Shown: one piece after another, positions 25,301 to 32,972 of the stretch
Position numbering within the stretch: position 1 is the stretch's first letter
Layout of the letters: each line of letters begins with the position of its first letter
DNA from: Amarolinea aalborgensis
GTDB lineage: Bacteria > Chloroflexota > Anaerolineae > SSC4 > Amarolineaceae
DNA: 32,972 bases
Reading direction: 5' to 3'
Assembly: GCF_900491745.1 (NCBI RefSeq)
Contig: NZ_UETR01000034.1
Coordinates: 1-32,972, forward strand
Program-made: the position numbers and the translations under genes
The notes under the pieces: generated by a model
The model's database searches: none
What the model was told of the DNA's origin: nothing
Seen by the model: the letters and a program-made list of their open reading frames with translations, nothing else

Positions 25301-28300
25301 GGAGACCGACCCGGTCACGGTTACAGCCACGCTGCACAATCCCGGTACGCTCGATACGGGCGGATTGACCGCAGCCTTCTACGCAACCATGCCCGGCTGG
25401 GGCGAAACCATGATCGGTGCGGCCTACGTCCCGAATGTGTCGGCGAGCGGCACAACCATGGCAGACATTGCCTGGGACACGACCGGGTTTACCGGCACGG
25501 TGCCGGTGCGTGTCGTGCTGGATCCCTTCAATCGAGTGGTCGAGACAAACGAGAATAACAATGAAGCCACCACCAATTTGACGATTCTCACCAGTCCCGA
25601 CCTGCGGACGACATTGATGGTTCTCTCCAACCCGGAGCCGGTGACGAACGAAGCGGTGGACATCACGCTCACGTTGCGTAACGACGGTCAGACTTCCGCA
25701 GGCTCCGAAGTGTTGTCCCTGTACGAAGGCACTCCCGGCAGCGGCGGTGTGCTCGTTGGGGAACACACACTTGTCTCGCTGGCCGGCGGCGCCCAGACGA
25801 GCCTTTCTTTCACCTGGACACCTACTTCACCAGGAACGCGTCGCCTCTTTGCCCGCGTTGATCGAGATGGCCAGGTCAATGAATCCGACGAGACGAACAA
25901 TGATACCTGGCTGGATGTCTATGTGGGCGTGGCCGGGCCGCTGCTGCTCGACAGCGGCGGCGCCAACGACCCGCCCTATTCGACGACGTTGGGCTATGGC
26001 TATCTTGATGGTCAGGTTAGCGCCTCGTGTGGCAGCCAGCCGGATCAGACCCAGCGCATTGATCCAGATGGCCAGGTGCAGTATCGCTTCGACCATCTGC
26101 TGCCCGGTCACAGCTACCACCTGGATATCACGCTATCTGTGTGCGATGGCGTAGGGCGCCGCGAGAAAGTCCTCGTGGATGGCAACCTGGTGCAGGAAGC
26201 GGTGGACCTGAGTGACCAGGCCGTGCATCGCCTGTCGCTGTTACTCGACCCCGCCCTCTACGCCGATCGCAGCATCGTCGTGGCCATCGAAGAAATCCAG
26301 GGGCACGATGCTACCGTGGCGCAAGTCAACCTGTACGACGTGTACTACCGCTACGGAGACGCCGGCGGCGCGAACGATCCAGCCTACCCGTCACCCACAG
26401 GCAATGGCTGGCTAGATGGCGTAACCCAGACCACCTGGGGAACGCTTCCATACCAGAGCCGCCGCATTGATATTGCGGATGCGAACCCCGATGACGATCC
26501 AGACAATGAACTGCGTTATCGCTTCGACGGCCTGGACCCCAGCTGGCGCTACCAGGTCCACCTGACCTTTTACCAGGGCGCCGCCGGTGTGGTGGACCAA
26601 ACCGTCTTCATTGATGCGTTCAACACCGGCCCGCAAGTTGTGCTCAACGGCGTCCAGCAGCGCGATGTCACTGTTGACGTGCCTGTGGGTGCGTACGCGC
26701 AGGACGGCAGCATCGTGGTGCGTATTGTGCGCACGAACAGCACGACCAACGCCTTTGTCAATGAGATCAGTGTAGAACAGAAAACGATGCTGACGCTGCC
26801 GGTCATCCGCGACCTGCGCATCAGCAACGTCTCCGATAACAGCGCGACCATCTCCTGGCTCACCGACCTGGCTGTCAATGGCATGGTTTTCTTCGGCCCC
26901 AGCCAGACCTTGGGTCAAATCGTACACGACGATCGCGGCGCCGCCACGTCGAGCCGTACACACCATGTCACCCTTGCCAGCCTGACGCCTGTGACCACCT
27001 ACTATTTCTACGTGGCCTCGGCCGATACGATGGATGACAACAGCGGCGTCTTGTACCAGTTCACCACAGGCCCCACGCTACCGCCCACCTCACCCGACCT
27101 GATTTATGGCCAGGTTTTCCTGCCCGATGGCGCGACCCCAGCCGCCGCTGCGCTGGTTTATATCACGCTGCACAACGCCGATGGCCTGGGCAGCGCCGGC
27201 GACGCCGCGCCGCTCTCTTACGTCATCCTGGCGACCGACGATGGCTATTGGAGCGTTGATCTGGGCAACGCCCGCACGGCGAACAACCAGCAGGTCTTCC
27301 AGTACAGCCTCTCTGGCGACCAGGTGCGCTTAGTGGCCACCGACGGCAGCGCATGCATGGCCGAGCAGGTTGTGGACACAGCCAACGATGACCCGGCGCC
27401 AGCCATGACCTTGACCTGCCCAACCCAGGTGAGCCACAGCCTGGCTATCGGCTGGAACCTGCTGGGCCTCAATGTCAGCAGTGATCCGATGCCGCTGGCC
27501 GAGGAGGCGCTGGATGATATTGAAGCCCAAGGGGGCAACGCCTCGGAGATAAACCGCTGGCTGAACGGCGGCTGGAACGCGCATATTCACAACCTGCCAG
27601 TCAACAACTATCCTCTCGGATTGGGTCAGGGCTACTTTGTCAAGAGCCTGGCGGCTCACGCCTGGCAGCGCAATGGCCGGCCGCCGTCGAACCCCTTGTC
27701 GCTGGTGCTCGTACCCGGTTGGAACCTGATCGGGTTGCCCAAGCTGCCGGGGGCGATGAACGCCGAACAGTTGCTGGATGGGATTGAAGTGCAGGGCGGC
27801 AACTGCTCGGAGATAGACCGCTGGCTGAACGGCGGCTGGAACGGGCATGTGCATAACTTGCCTTTCAACACCTTCACCCTGCGCACGGATGAGGGATACT
27901 TCGTCAAGTGCACGCAGGGAAGTGCGTATGTGCCGAGACTGCCGCTGGCGATGGATGCCGACACGTGGGGAAGCCCTGAGAGCGGTCCGCAACCGCCTGT
28001 GGTCGCCGATCCGGTGATTTCCGAGGTGCTGGTGACCAACCGGCGGGACGTGGCGTTCACCGTGACCTGGCGAACCGATCAGCCCAGCGATGGCTGGGTG
28101 GAGTATGGACCGACCTCCAACCTGGGGCAGTCGGCCTATGACGATCGCGGCAACGGCATGACGGCCCCGCTGCACCACGTGACGCTCAGTGGCCTGACGC
28201 CCCAGACGTCCTATTACTTCCGTGTGCATTCGGGCAACACCGTGGTGGGGCAGGGCAACCAACCCTTCGCGGTGACTACGCTGGCGGTTACGACGCCAGG

Positions 28301-28628
28301 AACTCCCGTAACAGCCTATGGGCAGGTGCAGTATGGCAACGGCAGCCCGGCGACGGGCGCCATGCTGATTGCACGCCTGCTAGACGGCAGCGGTACTCCC
28401 TCGGAGCCGCTCTCGGTGTTGGTAGACGGGTATGGCTACTGGGTGCTGAGCCTGCCAGAGGTGGATTGCGGCAGTACCGACGTGCGCCTGCGAGCCACCA
28501 GCCCAGCCGGCGAGGTCATCGAGTTGACCCATCTAGCCTGCCAATGTCAGCCGGCGCCAACGATCGAGTTTACGGCGCCCCCTGCGAACAGATCGCTCTA
28601 CCTGCCGTTAATCCGGCGTGAACAGTGA
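19350..28628 (+). CDS. Giant exported protein with an anthrax-protective-antigen-like pore module and adhesin-like repeats
   Basis: This 3,092-residue protein starts at an ATG with AAGGAG 10 bases upstream; residues 1-35 are a signal peptide. Modules in order: an N-terminal alpha/beta region (45-165); Asp-rich calcium motifs (168-194, 243-284); a region resembling binary toxin component B / protective antigen (about 320-760), with VAAFPVPEV at 324-332 and a Gly/Ala hydrophobic segment at 414-473; a further calcium motif (811-838); beta-rich domains (840-1400); a Gly-rich segment (1498-1688); two CARDB-like domains (1968-2081, 2082-2196); two malectin-like domains (2198-2477); fibronectin III plus a carboxypeptidase-regulatory-like domain (2483-2680); two GWNLxGL repeats (2695-2867); then a second fibronectin III plus regulatory-like pair (2885-3065); and the terminal YLPLIRREQ. 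It is likely displayed or released outside the cell. Adhesion or glycan binding is inferred; pore formation is a hypothesis. No enzymatic toxin partner is seen. Confidence 0.88.
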   Translation: MSRSFPAFRLCTFLVVMSLLVNPLPGPLPVSQAQGTLPSADGGLYRTRVHLPSTVTRDRLDTMGVVVLADNDPELLVLVDGDQLTDLARLGFEPRMTDDLAVLLAEAAPGKAWLGASLQPLLAAARAVVTAEKAGSGKTDALATLRGAMADLSSEQRAGISALNSVDDDADGLTNTEEAWWCTDPLNANSDGDAQAYSDGTEVDALLDFTLSRTVRWGYGPPFGPPNAWPNFNDRLGTHVNVCNDGDYDTIPDFAEVFMVGSRVPNETTDGDKFDDGQELFGVTYCPGAPTNCGYGSYPAIEYWNYIKATMPNWVRPPGDNIFVAAFPVPEVSVVPGSWTVNRVTTITTTQGQMTQQTNSYETSVMRGQSTSIADTRTWNNWEEVSQSLETPVGDGAGNYSAARAPEDFWQRAWGGTRVVLGVGGGVAAGAVAAAGAALCLETAGGGCLVAGAAGVAVAGSLAVAGQGWQDLWAPNQVQEQQQTNLYSYTNINHNNIRTTTNVVVPVTLNQNFDTQGIVSSLDGVQYAINQQGELLSRGLQDISYQLSRPRFTETHTNGRSWGGAQTITNEVYEEHTIAQGQAFTTGENWSTAWAVDSSHSADLTFTYEVKNTGTEYARELTGVIFNIYLGDDTTPIISYPAWQQFPNGKLENLFPADAPHQFTSNNVPLTLEQMKRIDLGEPLRVVLEDFSYGADELFYQDAVTGGLTVFIEDGVDDNDETVDSYVIPTWGVESVQDVLTRYFAASYDVDGNLSSLRTPEFNGINPPTWHEHFLSDIAWWNIYLTQADAGNTPLKDLPAEAGGAILFRFNRDSDRDGYQDRVELRYGTDKDDPADHPQPEILAGYVKEQTGNVVTVKLVLENSGTFDAYGIDAVMYSPDDTTTIGNNTVGGNGKVRPGQHVAVGSLVKPPGLAHWGSSTAKPYATGNYSGTADRTYTFSASTPGVVGTGSTALTWNDGSGGSGSLPVGSSYHSPLPLSVSDGLEIGLTTGTIAAGASFTVTVLTPRDTLTYTVNSANPTPPVIVVSYSDPQGSHRFITPVELPSLDTDLAPYAGQMLKPLGLEIATTGSVNANGNNTTNLIANSPHPAAIQSGHLYVDFVADGTPVLHQEHTLPTIPPGPTVFPVIWATAAFTQTYDPAADNILLAHWTDSEGNIIDSAARPLISFAADPTQTLAMAATDAIWDFSTAAQGTVLKRSFTLANTGQLDLLTYVSAPSGLTVSQTGSRRIAPADQTTYDITLNTSSLSVGPYDQNVTIRTSDPANPTRTVHAVGTVTAAPADTPVGATQRPLDWPTTVSGTQGQWVEFAHTLGPEPQTLHPVKVYSQDYITLKGVGKYATAFGSGMASYDMFGDGRDGVMPSSGNLDNNNGVGVGVVNSGSVGSYSINVSDAFGVGRINPGDAVLIHQTQGTNAGCWELNKAVSDFGGGTTTYQLAQPLRCNYASDSNNRAQIQRVPQYTDCPVSGTVTPLTQWNGNYGGILAVMCQATLNVTGALNANGGPGGSGGSDNSYGGRGGGFWGGNNSTDGSPAGRGYSYIVGWPGENRQPFYSGGGGAEGDNYPGGGGGNGAAGGNGWPNDGGCCYGIGGNVSQPVDSTLLFFGGGGGGGRGGTDPGGGGSGGGIIIAVAQNMLVSGFVAASGGNGGGQIVHPSRRNAGGGGAGGSIFLRSGSATLGTNRIGAWGGGVNGATEGQGGKGRVRIEYCQLPSGTTDPPASTQQLNCYIVEQVDSAPYNRARLNLPETGTNTYQVQYGRKLNWTGVANQVMTLRVPAGLFTSVTLQALVSDLPSNAWFALDVGNTGSDSWNGTVANAGQYTSPNLAAFFNAYWASHGAPTTGYLDVPVRVTLDRAGQVLLTNLQVTLTGSKLRAIGLPVRSQGYTNVTTSFTVGNGSGPLTIGVDVGDNGSVDWAYTGSPTYPVSLTTGNLATAVNAYLAGHSGEVNVPIRIYLAPFATLNLTGFSAAPVGQTDALVGTGDLAFSATAPMETDPVTVTATLHNPGTLDTGGLTAAFYATMPGWGETMIGAAYVPNVSASGTTMADIAWDTTGFTGTVPVRVVLDPFNRVVETNENNNEATTNLTILTSPDLRTTLMVLSNPEPVTNEAVDITLTLRNDGQTSAGSEVLSLYEGTPGSGGVLVGEHTLVSLAGGAQTSLSFTWTPTSPGTRRLFARVDRDGQVNESDETNNDTWLDVYVGVAGPLLLDSGGANDPPYSTTLGYGYLDGQVSASCGSQPDQTQRIDPDGQVQYRFDHLLPGHSYHLDITLSVCDGVGRREKVLVDGNLVQEAVDLSDQAVHRLSLLLDPALYADRSIVVAIEEIQGHDATVAQVNLYDVYYRYGDAGGANDPAYPSPTGNGWLDGVTQTTWGTLPYQSRRIDIADANPDDDPDNELRYRFDGLDPSWRYQVHLTFYQGAAGVVDQTVFIDAFNTGPQVVLNGVQQRDVTVDVPVGAYAQDGSIVVRIVRTNSTTNAFVNEISVEQKTMLTLPVIRDLRISNVSDNSATISWLTDLAVNGMVFFGPSQTLGQIVHDDRGAATSSRTHHVTLASLTPVTTYYFYVASADTMDDNSGVLYQFTTGPTLPPTSPDLIYGQVFLPDGATPAAAALVYITLHNADGLGSAGDAAPLSYVILATDDGYWSVDLGNARTANNQQVFQYSLSGDQVRLVATDGSACMAEQVVDTANDDPAPAMTLTCPTQVSHSLAIGWNLLGLNVSSDPMPLAEEALDDIEAQGGNASEINRWLNGGWNAHIHNLPVNNYPLGLGQGYFVKSLAAHAWQRNGRPPSNPLSLVLVPGWNLIGLPKLPGAMNAEQLLDGIEVQGGNCSEIDRWLNGGWNGHVHNLPFNTFTLRTDEGYFVKCTQGSAYVPRLPLAMDADTWGSPESGPQPPVVADPVISEVLVTNRRDVAFTVTWRTDQPSDGWVEYGPTSNLGQSAYDDRGNGMTAPLHHVTLSGLTPQTSYYFRVHSGNTVVGQGNQPFAVTTLAVTTPGTPVTAYGQVQYGNGSPATGAMLIARLLDGSGTPSEPLSVLVDGYGYWVLSLPEVDCGSTDVRLRATSPAGEVIELTHLACQCQPAPTIEFTAPPANRSLYLPLIRREQ
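19851..21862 (+). other. Protective-antigen / binary-toxin-B-like module within the giant protein
   Basis: Several blocks occur in the same order as in anthrax protective antigen. They are calcium sites DGDYDTIPDFAEV and TTDGDKFDDGQEL; then VAAFPVPEV (compare VAAYPIVHV); then a Ser/Thr/Asn/Gln-rich stretch; then TGENWSTAW...VKNTGTEY at 610-617 (compare GERTWAE...YVNTGTAP); then NVPLTLEQMKRIDLGEPLRV from about 667 (compare the PITMNYNQFLELEKTKQLRL segment). The comparison is from memory of the protective antigen sequence. The N-terminal PA14 domain and the receptor-binding domain of protective antigen were not recognised. Confidence 0.7.
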
Positions 28629-28706
28629 CGGCTGGGGCTACTGGGTGCTCAGCCTGCCGCAGGCGGACGCCGCCGGCGCCAACCTGCACCTGGTGATCAT
28701 GAGTCC

Positions 28707-28729
28707 GGCCGGCGCTGAGGGCGCCGGCC
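28707..28729. terminator. Strong G+C hairpin after the giant gene
   Basis: The arms ggccggcgc and gcgccggcc (9 bp, perfect) flank a 5-base loop. The following sequence is atattcaag, without a T run, so factor-independent termination is doubtful. It lies within the module remnant and could attenuate read-through to the next gene. Confidence 0.4.
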
Positions 28730-28743
28730 ATATTCAAGAGTCT

Positions 28744-28769
28744 GCAACTTCCGGCCCTGCGAAAGTTGC
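28744..28769. repeat. Second small inverted repeat before the SBBP gene
   Basis: The arms gcaactt and aagttgc flank a 12-base loop, about 25 bases before the ATG at 28794. It could be a regulatory hairpin; no further evidence. Confidence 0.3.
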
Positions 28770-28793
28770 CGTGCACCGAAGAGAGGGTTCGTT

Positions 28794-31700
28794 ATGAACG
28801 TTCAATCTACTCGCAAATCGTTGCTTGTCGTCAGTCTTCTGATCATTCTTGAATGCTCGCTACTGTTGGCGCGAGGCCATACTTCTCTGGCATCAAGACC
28901 GGTGCTGGATTGGGCCGAGGCTGTCAGTGTAGGAGCGCCATTGACCGCAGATGAGAACGGCATCGAGCGGAGCGCTGTGGAGTTCATCGAAAATGTCGGT
29001 CAGTTCGATGAAGGCGCGCGCTTCGAGATGTGGGGTGGCGACAAAACGATCTGGCTCGCAGAAGATGCCATCTGGATTACTCTGAACGCACAGTCCCTGA
29101 CTGCGACGGCGCTCCTGCTTGGTGACTCACCGCCCGCGCCCCAGGCTTTCGCGGACAAGAACGCTGAGCAAGCAAGCGGCCGCGGCGTCAACCTCAAACT
29201 AAGTTTCCCCGGCAGCAACCCTCATCCACGCTTGGAACCGTTCAACCGGCTGGAAACACAAATCTCGTACTTCATCGGGAGTGATCGAACCGAGTGGCGC
29301 GCCAATGTACCGGTTTGGGGCGGGGTGCGCTACGTGGACCTTTATCCGGGCGTTGATTTGGTGATCGGGGCAGATCCAGCATCTGGCCAGAGTGCGCCAT
29401 CCCTCACTGCCTCCTTGCCGTGGCGGCTGGAGACCCACTCCGGCGCTGACCGGGATGCCATCCGGCTGCGGATCGAGGGCGCCGATGACGTATCATTGCA
29501 CGCAGCATCCATAGGTAATGGCGAAACGAACGAGGTGCATCTGGTCACCGCGATCGGTGCGCTCAACCTGGCGCTTCCGGCGGCCGACTTCGGGTTGCAG
29601 GTCGAAGGCAATACGGCGCAGGACGGACAGGCTGCGTTTGCCGTGCCGGCGCCGTCTTCTCATGAAGCGCTGACCACCCACCCAGCACCGCTAGCACTGG
29701 CCGATAACCCCACTGGCTTACTCTACAGTACATTCCTAGGGGGCAGCGGCAATGACTGCAACCACCGCTGTGTCTTGGCGGTAGACACGGCCGGTAGTGC
29801 TTACATTGCCGGTATGACGCTTTCATCCGACTTTCCCACGACGGCTGGCGTCTTCGACCCTGTTTATAATGGCGCCGAGGATGCATTTGTCGCCAAGCTG
29901 AACGCGGCCGGCAGCGGCCTGTCCTACGCGACTTTCCTGGGTGGCGCCGGCTCCGATTTTGCCTATAGCATCGCCGTGGATGCGAGCGGCGCCGCGTATC
30001 TGACCGGCGCGGCAAGCGCCGACTTTCCCACGACCCAGGGCGCCTTCAACACGAATGGTGGCGGCGTTTTTGTGACGAAGTTGAGTGCGACAGGTGATGC
30101 ACTGGTCTATTCGACGTTTCTCGGTGACGGCGCAGGGTATGCGTTGGCCGTGGATGCGAGCGGCGCCGCGTATGTGACTGGTCAGACCACCTCGACGGCC
30201 TTCCCGACCACTATCGGCGCGCTGGACACGTCCTACAACGGCGGTGGAGACGCCTTTGCCGTGAAATTGGATGCTACAGGCAGCACCCTCGTGTACGGTA
30301 CCTTCCTGGGCGGAACAGCCCTCGAATATGGCGGCGCCGAGGTAGGCAGCAACCTGGTTGTAGATGCCTCGGGTAACCTCTATCTTGCGGGGCAGACCAG
30401 TTCCACGGATTTCCCGACTACACCCAGTGCCTTCGATGCGACGGCAAACGGCTCCGGCGACGTCTTTGTTGCCAAGTTGAACAGTGACGGCACAGCCTTA
30501 TTGTACAGCACGTACTTGGGCGGTATCGGCACCGAGGCTCCTCACAACATCGCGGTAGACGGCGCTGGCGCGGTTTACGTCTCCGGTGCAGTACTTGGGG
30601 GCGGCTTCCCCACCACCCCTGGTGCCTTTCAGAGCGAGTGCCTCGGTGGAGGATGGGACGGCTTCGTGGCCAAGTTGGATACCGGGCCGGGAAATCTGGT
30701 CTACGGATCGTGCCTGGGGGGATCAGGTAACGACGGTGTCTGGGGGCTTGCGATCAACAGCAACGGCGAGGTCTATGTTGCGGGTGATACCAATGGCAGC
30801 GGGTTCCCGGTCACAGAAGGTTCTTTCAACGGCGGGCCAATGGACAGTTACCTCGTTAAGCTCAGCGCTTCCGGCTCGCAAATGCTGTACGGGACCTTCA
30901 TTGGCGGGACCGGCGAAGATCGCGGGCTAGACGTCGCAGTAGATAGCGCGGACAGCGTCTACCTGCTCGGCGAAACCATGTCGGCCGACTTCCCGGTCAC
31001 GACCGGTGCTTTCGATGTGACCCAAAATGGCGCGTGGGACAGCTTTATGATGAAGCTGGCACCGTTGGGAGTCGCGCCAACACCGACATCCACAGCCGCA
31101 CCGATGCCGACCGCCACGCAGACAAGTACTCCTATGCCAACTGCCACACCCACTGCGATAGCCACCCCTACGCCAACCGAGGCGATAGGGACTTGGAGCA
31201 TGACCGGCAGCATGAACGTGGCGCGGGGCGACCTGGGCGGCGCTGTCACCCTTGCGGATGGTCGCGTTTTGGTTGCGGCAGGAAGTTCTGCAACCGGACC
31301 GCTTGGCTCCGCTGAGCTATACGACCCGACTACCGGCGTTTGGACTCTTACCGGCAGCCTGAACACACCGCGCATATGGTTCGGGCAGCCCGCGTCGCTT
31401 GCCGACGGACGTGTGCTCATTGCTGGTGGCACTGACATCTCAGGCTATGGCGACTACGCTTCGGCTGAGGTTTACGATCCGGCTATGGGGACTTGGTCCT
31501 ATACCGGCAGCCTCAATATCCCGCGACGGGGCGCCCGACCCATTCGACTTCAGGATGGCCGCGTCCTATTAGCCGCAGGCGCACATGGTCTGCCAAACGG
31601 CAATCGCTTCTTGGCCACATCGGAGTTGTACAATCCCACGAACGGAACATGGAGCTACACGGGCAACGTGCATGTAGCTCGCGAGGGCTACGTGCCGGCA

Positions 31701-32972
31701 CTCCTGAATGACGGCCGTGTACTCATTGCTGGCGGAGAGGGACCATGGAATGTCATCGGTGCTACCGCCGAAGTGTACGATCCTGCCACTGGCAACTGGA
31801 CACAGGTAGCAGATATGGCCAGTGGCAAGGCTTGGTTTACCCTGACTGTTTTACCCGATGGCCGGGTGCTGGCCGCCGGCGGTTACTCAGATCAGCATCA
31901 GGGCTTGACTACAGCGGAACTGTTCAACCCTACCACCGGTACCTGGTCTCCTACCGGCTCATTGAGTCAAGCGCGGTGGGGTCATATGGCCTTCATGCTC
32001 GCCGATGGGCGGGTACTGGTGGCCGGCGGCGGTAACGAAGTCGGAACGCTCGCATCCAGTGAAGTGTATGACCCTGCGACTGGAGTTTGGTCGCCGGGTC
32101 CTAGCTTACAGGTGGCGCGCAATGGAGCGGTGCCTGCAGCGTTGCTCGATGGCCGCTGGCTGGCGATTGGCGGCGCTATTTCTACCTCATGCGAGCTTTT
32201 TGTACCGGCTCAACCTGTTTCCCCCACACCTACACCAACTGCTACGGCGACTGAGACGCCCACTGGCACACCGACGCCGACCTCAACTGCCACTGCTACG
32301 CCGGCCCCAGGTACCAACCTGGCCCAGGGCAAACCCGCCTACGCGTCATCGAGCATCTATGGACTCGTTCCAACATATGCCTTCGACGGCGACATGGCAT
32401 CGCGCTGGTCTTCGGAGTTCAGCGATCCACAATGGATCTACGTGGATCTCGGCGCCACCTACGCTCTTGAGGAGATTCGGCTCTATTGGGAGTCGGCGTA
32501 TGGCCGCGATTATCGCATCGAAGTCTCACCGGATGCGGTTAACTGGCAAGAGATCTATCACGAAACCAATGGTAACGGCGGTTTGGATAGCATCACAGTC
32601 TCTGCCAGTGGACGCTACGTTCGGCTGTACGGGTTGCAGCGCGCCACTGCTTGGGGTTATTCGTTATGGGAGTTCGAAATCTACAACGGGCCGCCTGCCA
32701 CACCAACGGCCACGCCCACGCCGCCACCCTCAGACAATCTGGCCCTGGGGCGACCAGGCTATGCTTCTTCCTGGGCGGTCAATTATGAGCCAGCCAAGGC
32801 GTTCGACGGCAATCGCCAGACCATGTGGGGAAGCGCAGGGAGCGATCCACAGTGGATCTATGTTGACCTTGGCGTAAGCCACTCCATCGCTCAGGTTGTC
32901 CTGCGCTGGCAAAACGCCTACGCCACGAGCTATCAAATCCAAGTCTCCGGGGACGCTGTGACTTGGCAGGAT
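28794..32972 (+). CDS. Exported SBBP / kelch / discoidin-domain protein (3' end outside the window)
   Basis: The frame from ATG 28794 (GAGAGG 7 bases upstream) is open for 1,393 codons to the right edge; I read it codon by codon and found no stop. Residues 1-32 are a signal peptide. FIENVGQFDEGARF at about 64 opens the N-terminal domain usual before SBBP repeats. Residues about 307-756 carry seven SBBP beta-propeller repeats (LLYSTFLGGSG, ADFPTTQGAF and variants). A Pro/Thr linker (763-798) leads to about six kelch-type repeats (801-1128; DGRVLVAAG, AELYDPTTGVW, TGSLN-PR). A second linker leads to a discoidin (F5/8C) domain (1175-1300; NLAQGKPAYASS, QWIYVDLG). A third linker leads to a second discoidin domain, cut off at the edge. 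Discoidin domains commonly bind glycans or surfaces, so a secreted adhesin or glycan-binding role is inferred. The ATG overlaps the stop of the preceding remnant. Confidence 0.88.
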   Translation, partial: MNVQSTRKSLLVVSLLIILECSLLLARGHTSLASRPVLDWAEAVSVGAPLTADENGIERSAVEFIENVGQFDEGARFEMWGGDKTIWLAEDAIWITLNAQSLTATALLLGDSPPAPQAFADKNAEQASGRGVNLKLSFPGSNPHPRLEPFNRLETQISYFIGSDRTEWRANVPVWGGVRYVDLYPGVDLVIGADPASGQSAPSLTASLPWRLETHSGADRDAIRLRIEGADDVSLHAASIGNGETNEVHLVTAIGALNLALPAADFGLQVEGNTAQDGQAAFAVPAPSSHEALTTHPAPLALADNPTGLLYSTFLGGSGNDCNHRCVLAVDTAGSAYIAGMTLSSDFPTTAGVFDPVYNGAEDAFVAKLNAAGSGLSYATFLGGAGSDFAYSIAVDASGAAYLTGAASADFPTTQGAFNTNGGGVFVTKLSATGDALVYSTFLGDGAGYALAVDASGAAYVTGQTTSTAFPTTIGALDTSYNGGGDAFAVKLDATGSTLVYGTFLGGTALEYGGAEVGSNLVVDASGNLYLAGQTSSTDFPTTPSAFDATANGSGDVFVAKLNSDGTALLYSTYLGGIGTEAPHNIAVDGAGAVYVSGAVLGGGFPTTPGAFQSECLGGGWDGFVAKLDTGPGNLVYGSCLGGSGNDGVWGLAINSNGEVYVAGDTNGSGFPVTEGSFNGGPMDSYLVKLSASGSQMLYGTFIGGTGEDRGLDVAVDSADSVYLLGETMSADFPVTTGAFDVTQNGAWDSFMMKLAPLGVAPTPTSTAAPMPTATQTSTPMPTATPTAIATPTPTEAIGTWSMTGSMNVARGDLGGAVTLADGRVLVAAGSSATGPLGSAELYDPTTGVWTLTGSLNTPRIWFGQPASLADGRVLIAGGTDISGYGDYASAEVYDPAMGTWSYTGSLNIPRRGARPIRLQDGRVLLAAGAHGLPNGNRFLATSELYNPTNGTWSYTGNVHVAREGYVPALLNDGRVLIAGGEGPWNVIGATAEVYDPATGNWTQVADMASGKAWFTLTVLPDGRVLAAGGYSDQHQGLTTAELFNPTTGTWSPTGSLSQARWGHMAFMLADGRVLVAGGGNEVGTLASSEVYDPATGVWSPGPSLQVARNGAVPAALLDGRWLAIGGAISTSCELFVPAQPVSPTPTPTATATETPTGTPTPTSTATATPAPGTNLAQGKPAYASSSIYGLVPTYAFDGDMASRWSSEFSDPQWIYVDLGATYALEEIRLYWESAYGRDYRIEVSPDAVNWQEIYHETNGNGGLDSITVSASGRYVRLYGLQRATAWGYSLWEFEIYNGPPATPTATPTPPPSDNLALGRPGYASSWAVNYEPAKAFDGNRQTMWGSAGSDPQWIYVDLGVSHSIAQVVLRWQNAYATSYQIQVSGDAVTWQD

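Larger units (their letters stand above)
28612..28797 (+). pseudogene. Frame-shifted remnant of the giant protein's last module
   Basis: A frame different from the giant gene's, open from 28612 with a GTG at 28618, reads DGWGYWVLSLPQADAAGANL, then HLVIMSPAG. This repeats DGYGYWVLSLPEVD and ATSPAGE near the giant protein's C-terminus (28428-28515), at both protein and DNA level. It ends at TGA 28795-28797, overlapping the next gene's ATG (ATGA). It is most simply a leftover third copy of the module or a severed tail. Re-initiation at GTG 28618, which overlaps the giant gene's stop region, would make a peptide of about 59 residues. Confidence 0.65.

Noticed and set aside
30586..30930. A 114-codon plus-strand frame in the SBBP region suggesting a frameshift
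   Set aside because: Codon-by-codon reading showed the frame from 28794 stays open through this region with intact SBBP motifs; the other frame is a shadow.

Overview
The window is high-G+C bacterial DNA. It most likely comes from a Chloroflexota genome, class Anaerolineae or a close relative. The grounds are the very large secreted proteins with Pro/Thr linkers and a YLPLI-type C-terminus, the abundant TPR, SBBP and HEAT proteins, and short heptamer repeat arrays scattered between and inside genes. No RNA gene, transposase or CRISPR array was seen.

Bases 1-13551 hold a plus-strand cell-surface or exopolysaccharide operon. It starts with the end of a membrane protein fused to a TPR array of more than 2,300 residues. 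A lipoprotein, an alkaline-phosphatase-superfamily hydrolase, an O-antigen-ligase-type membrane protein and a family 4 glycosyltransferase follow. Three of the four junctions are 4-base start/stop overlaps. Bases 13753-16389 carry a second small plus-strand unit: an exported beta-propeller/HEAT-repeat protein and a small PsbP-like exported protein. Bases 16530-18681 are on the minus strand and encode a GNAT-type acetyltransferase and a DegV-family lipid-binding protein, separated by a perfect 18-bp inverted repeat.

Bases 18682-19349 are mostly non-coding. They hold a tandem promoter-like direct repeat and a 43-codon relic of a secreted protein's C-terminus. A 3,092-residue exported protein (19350-28628) follows. 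Residues about 168-840 look like the calcium-binding and pore-forming region of anthrax protective antigen and clostridial binary toxin B components. They are joined to a glycine-rich segment, CARDB, malectin-like and fibronectin III modules. A frame-shifted remnant of its last module lies just past its stop. It is followed by an exported SBBP/kelch/discoidin-domain protein that runs off the right edge.

Two things stand out. The first is the protective-antigen-like module inside a giant adhesin-like protein, with an enlarged loop that carries a Gly/Ala-rich hydrophobic segment. The second is a set of four 7-bp tandem-repeat families plus a linked palindrome. These sit at start codons, stop codons and ribosome-binding sites, and in frame inside the TPR and O-antigen-ligase genes.
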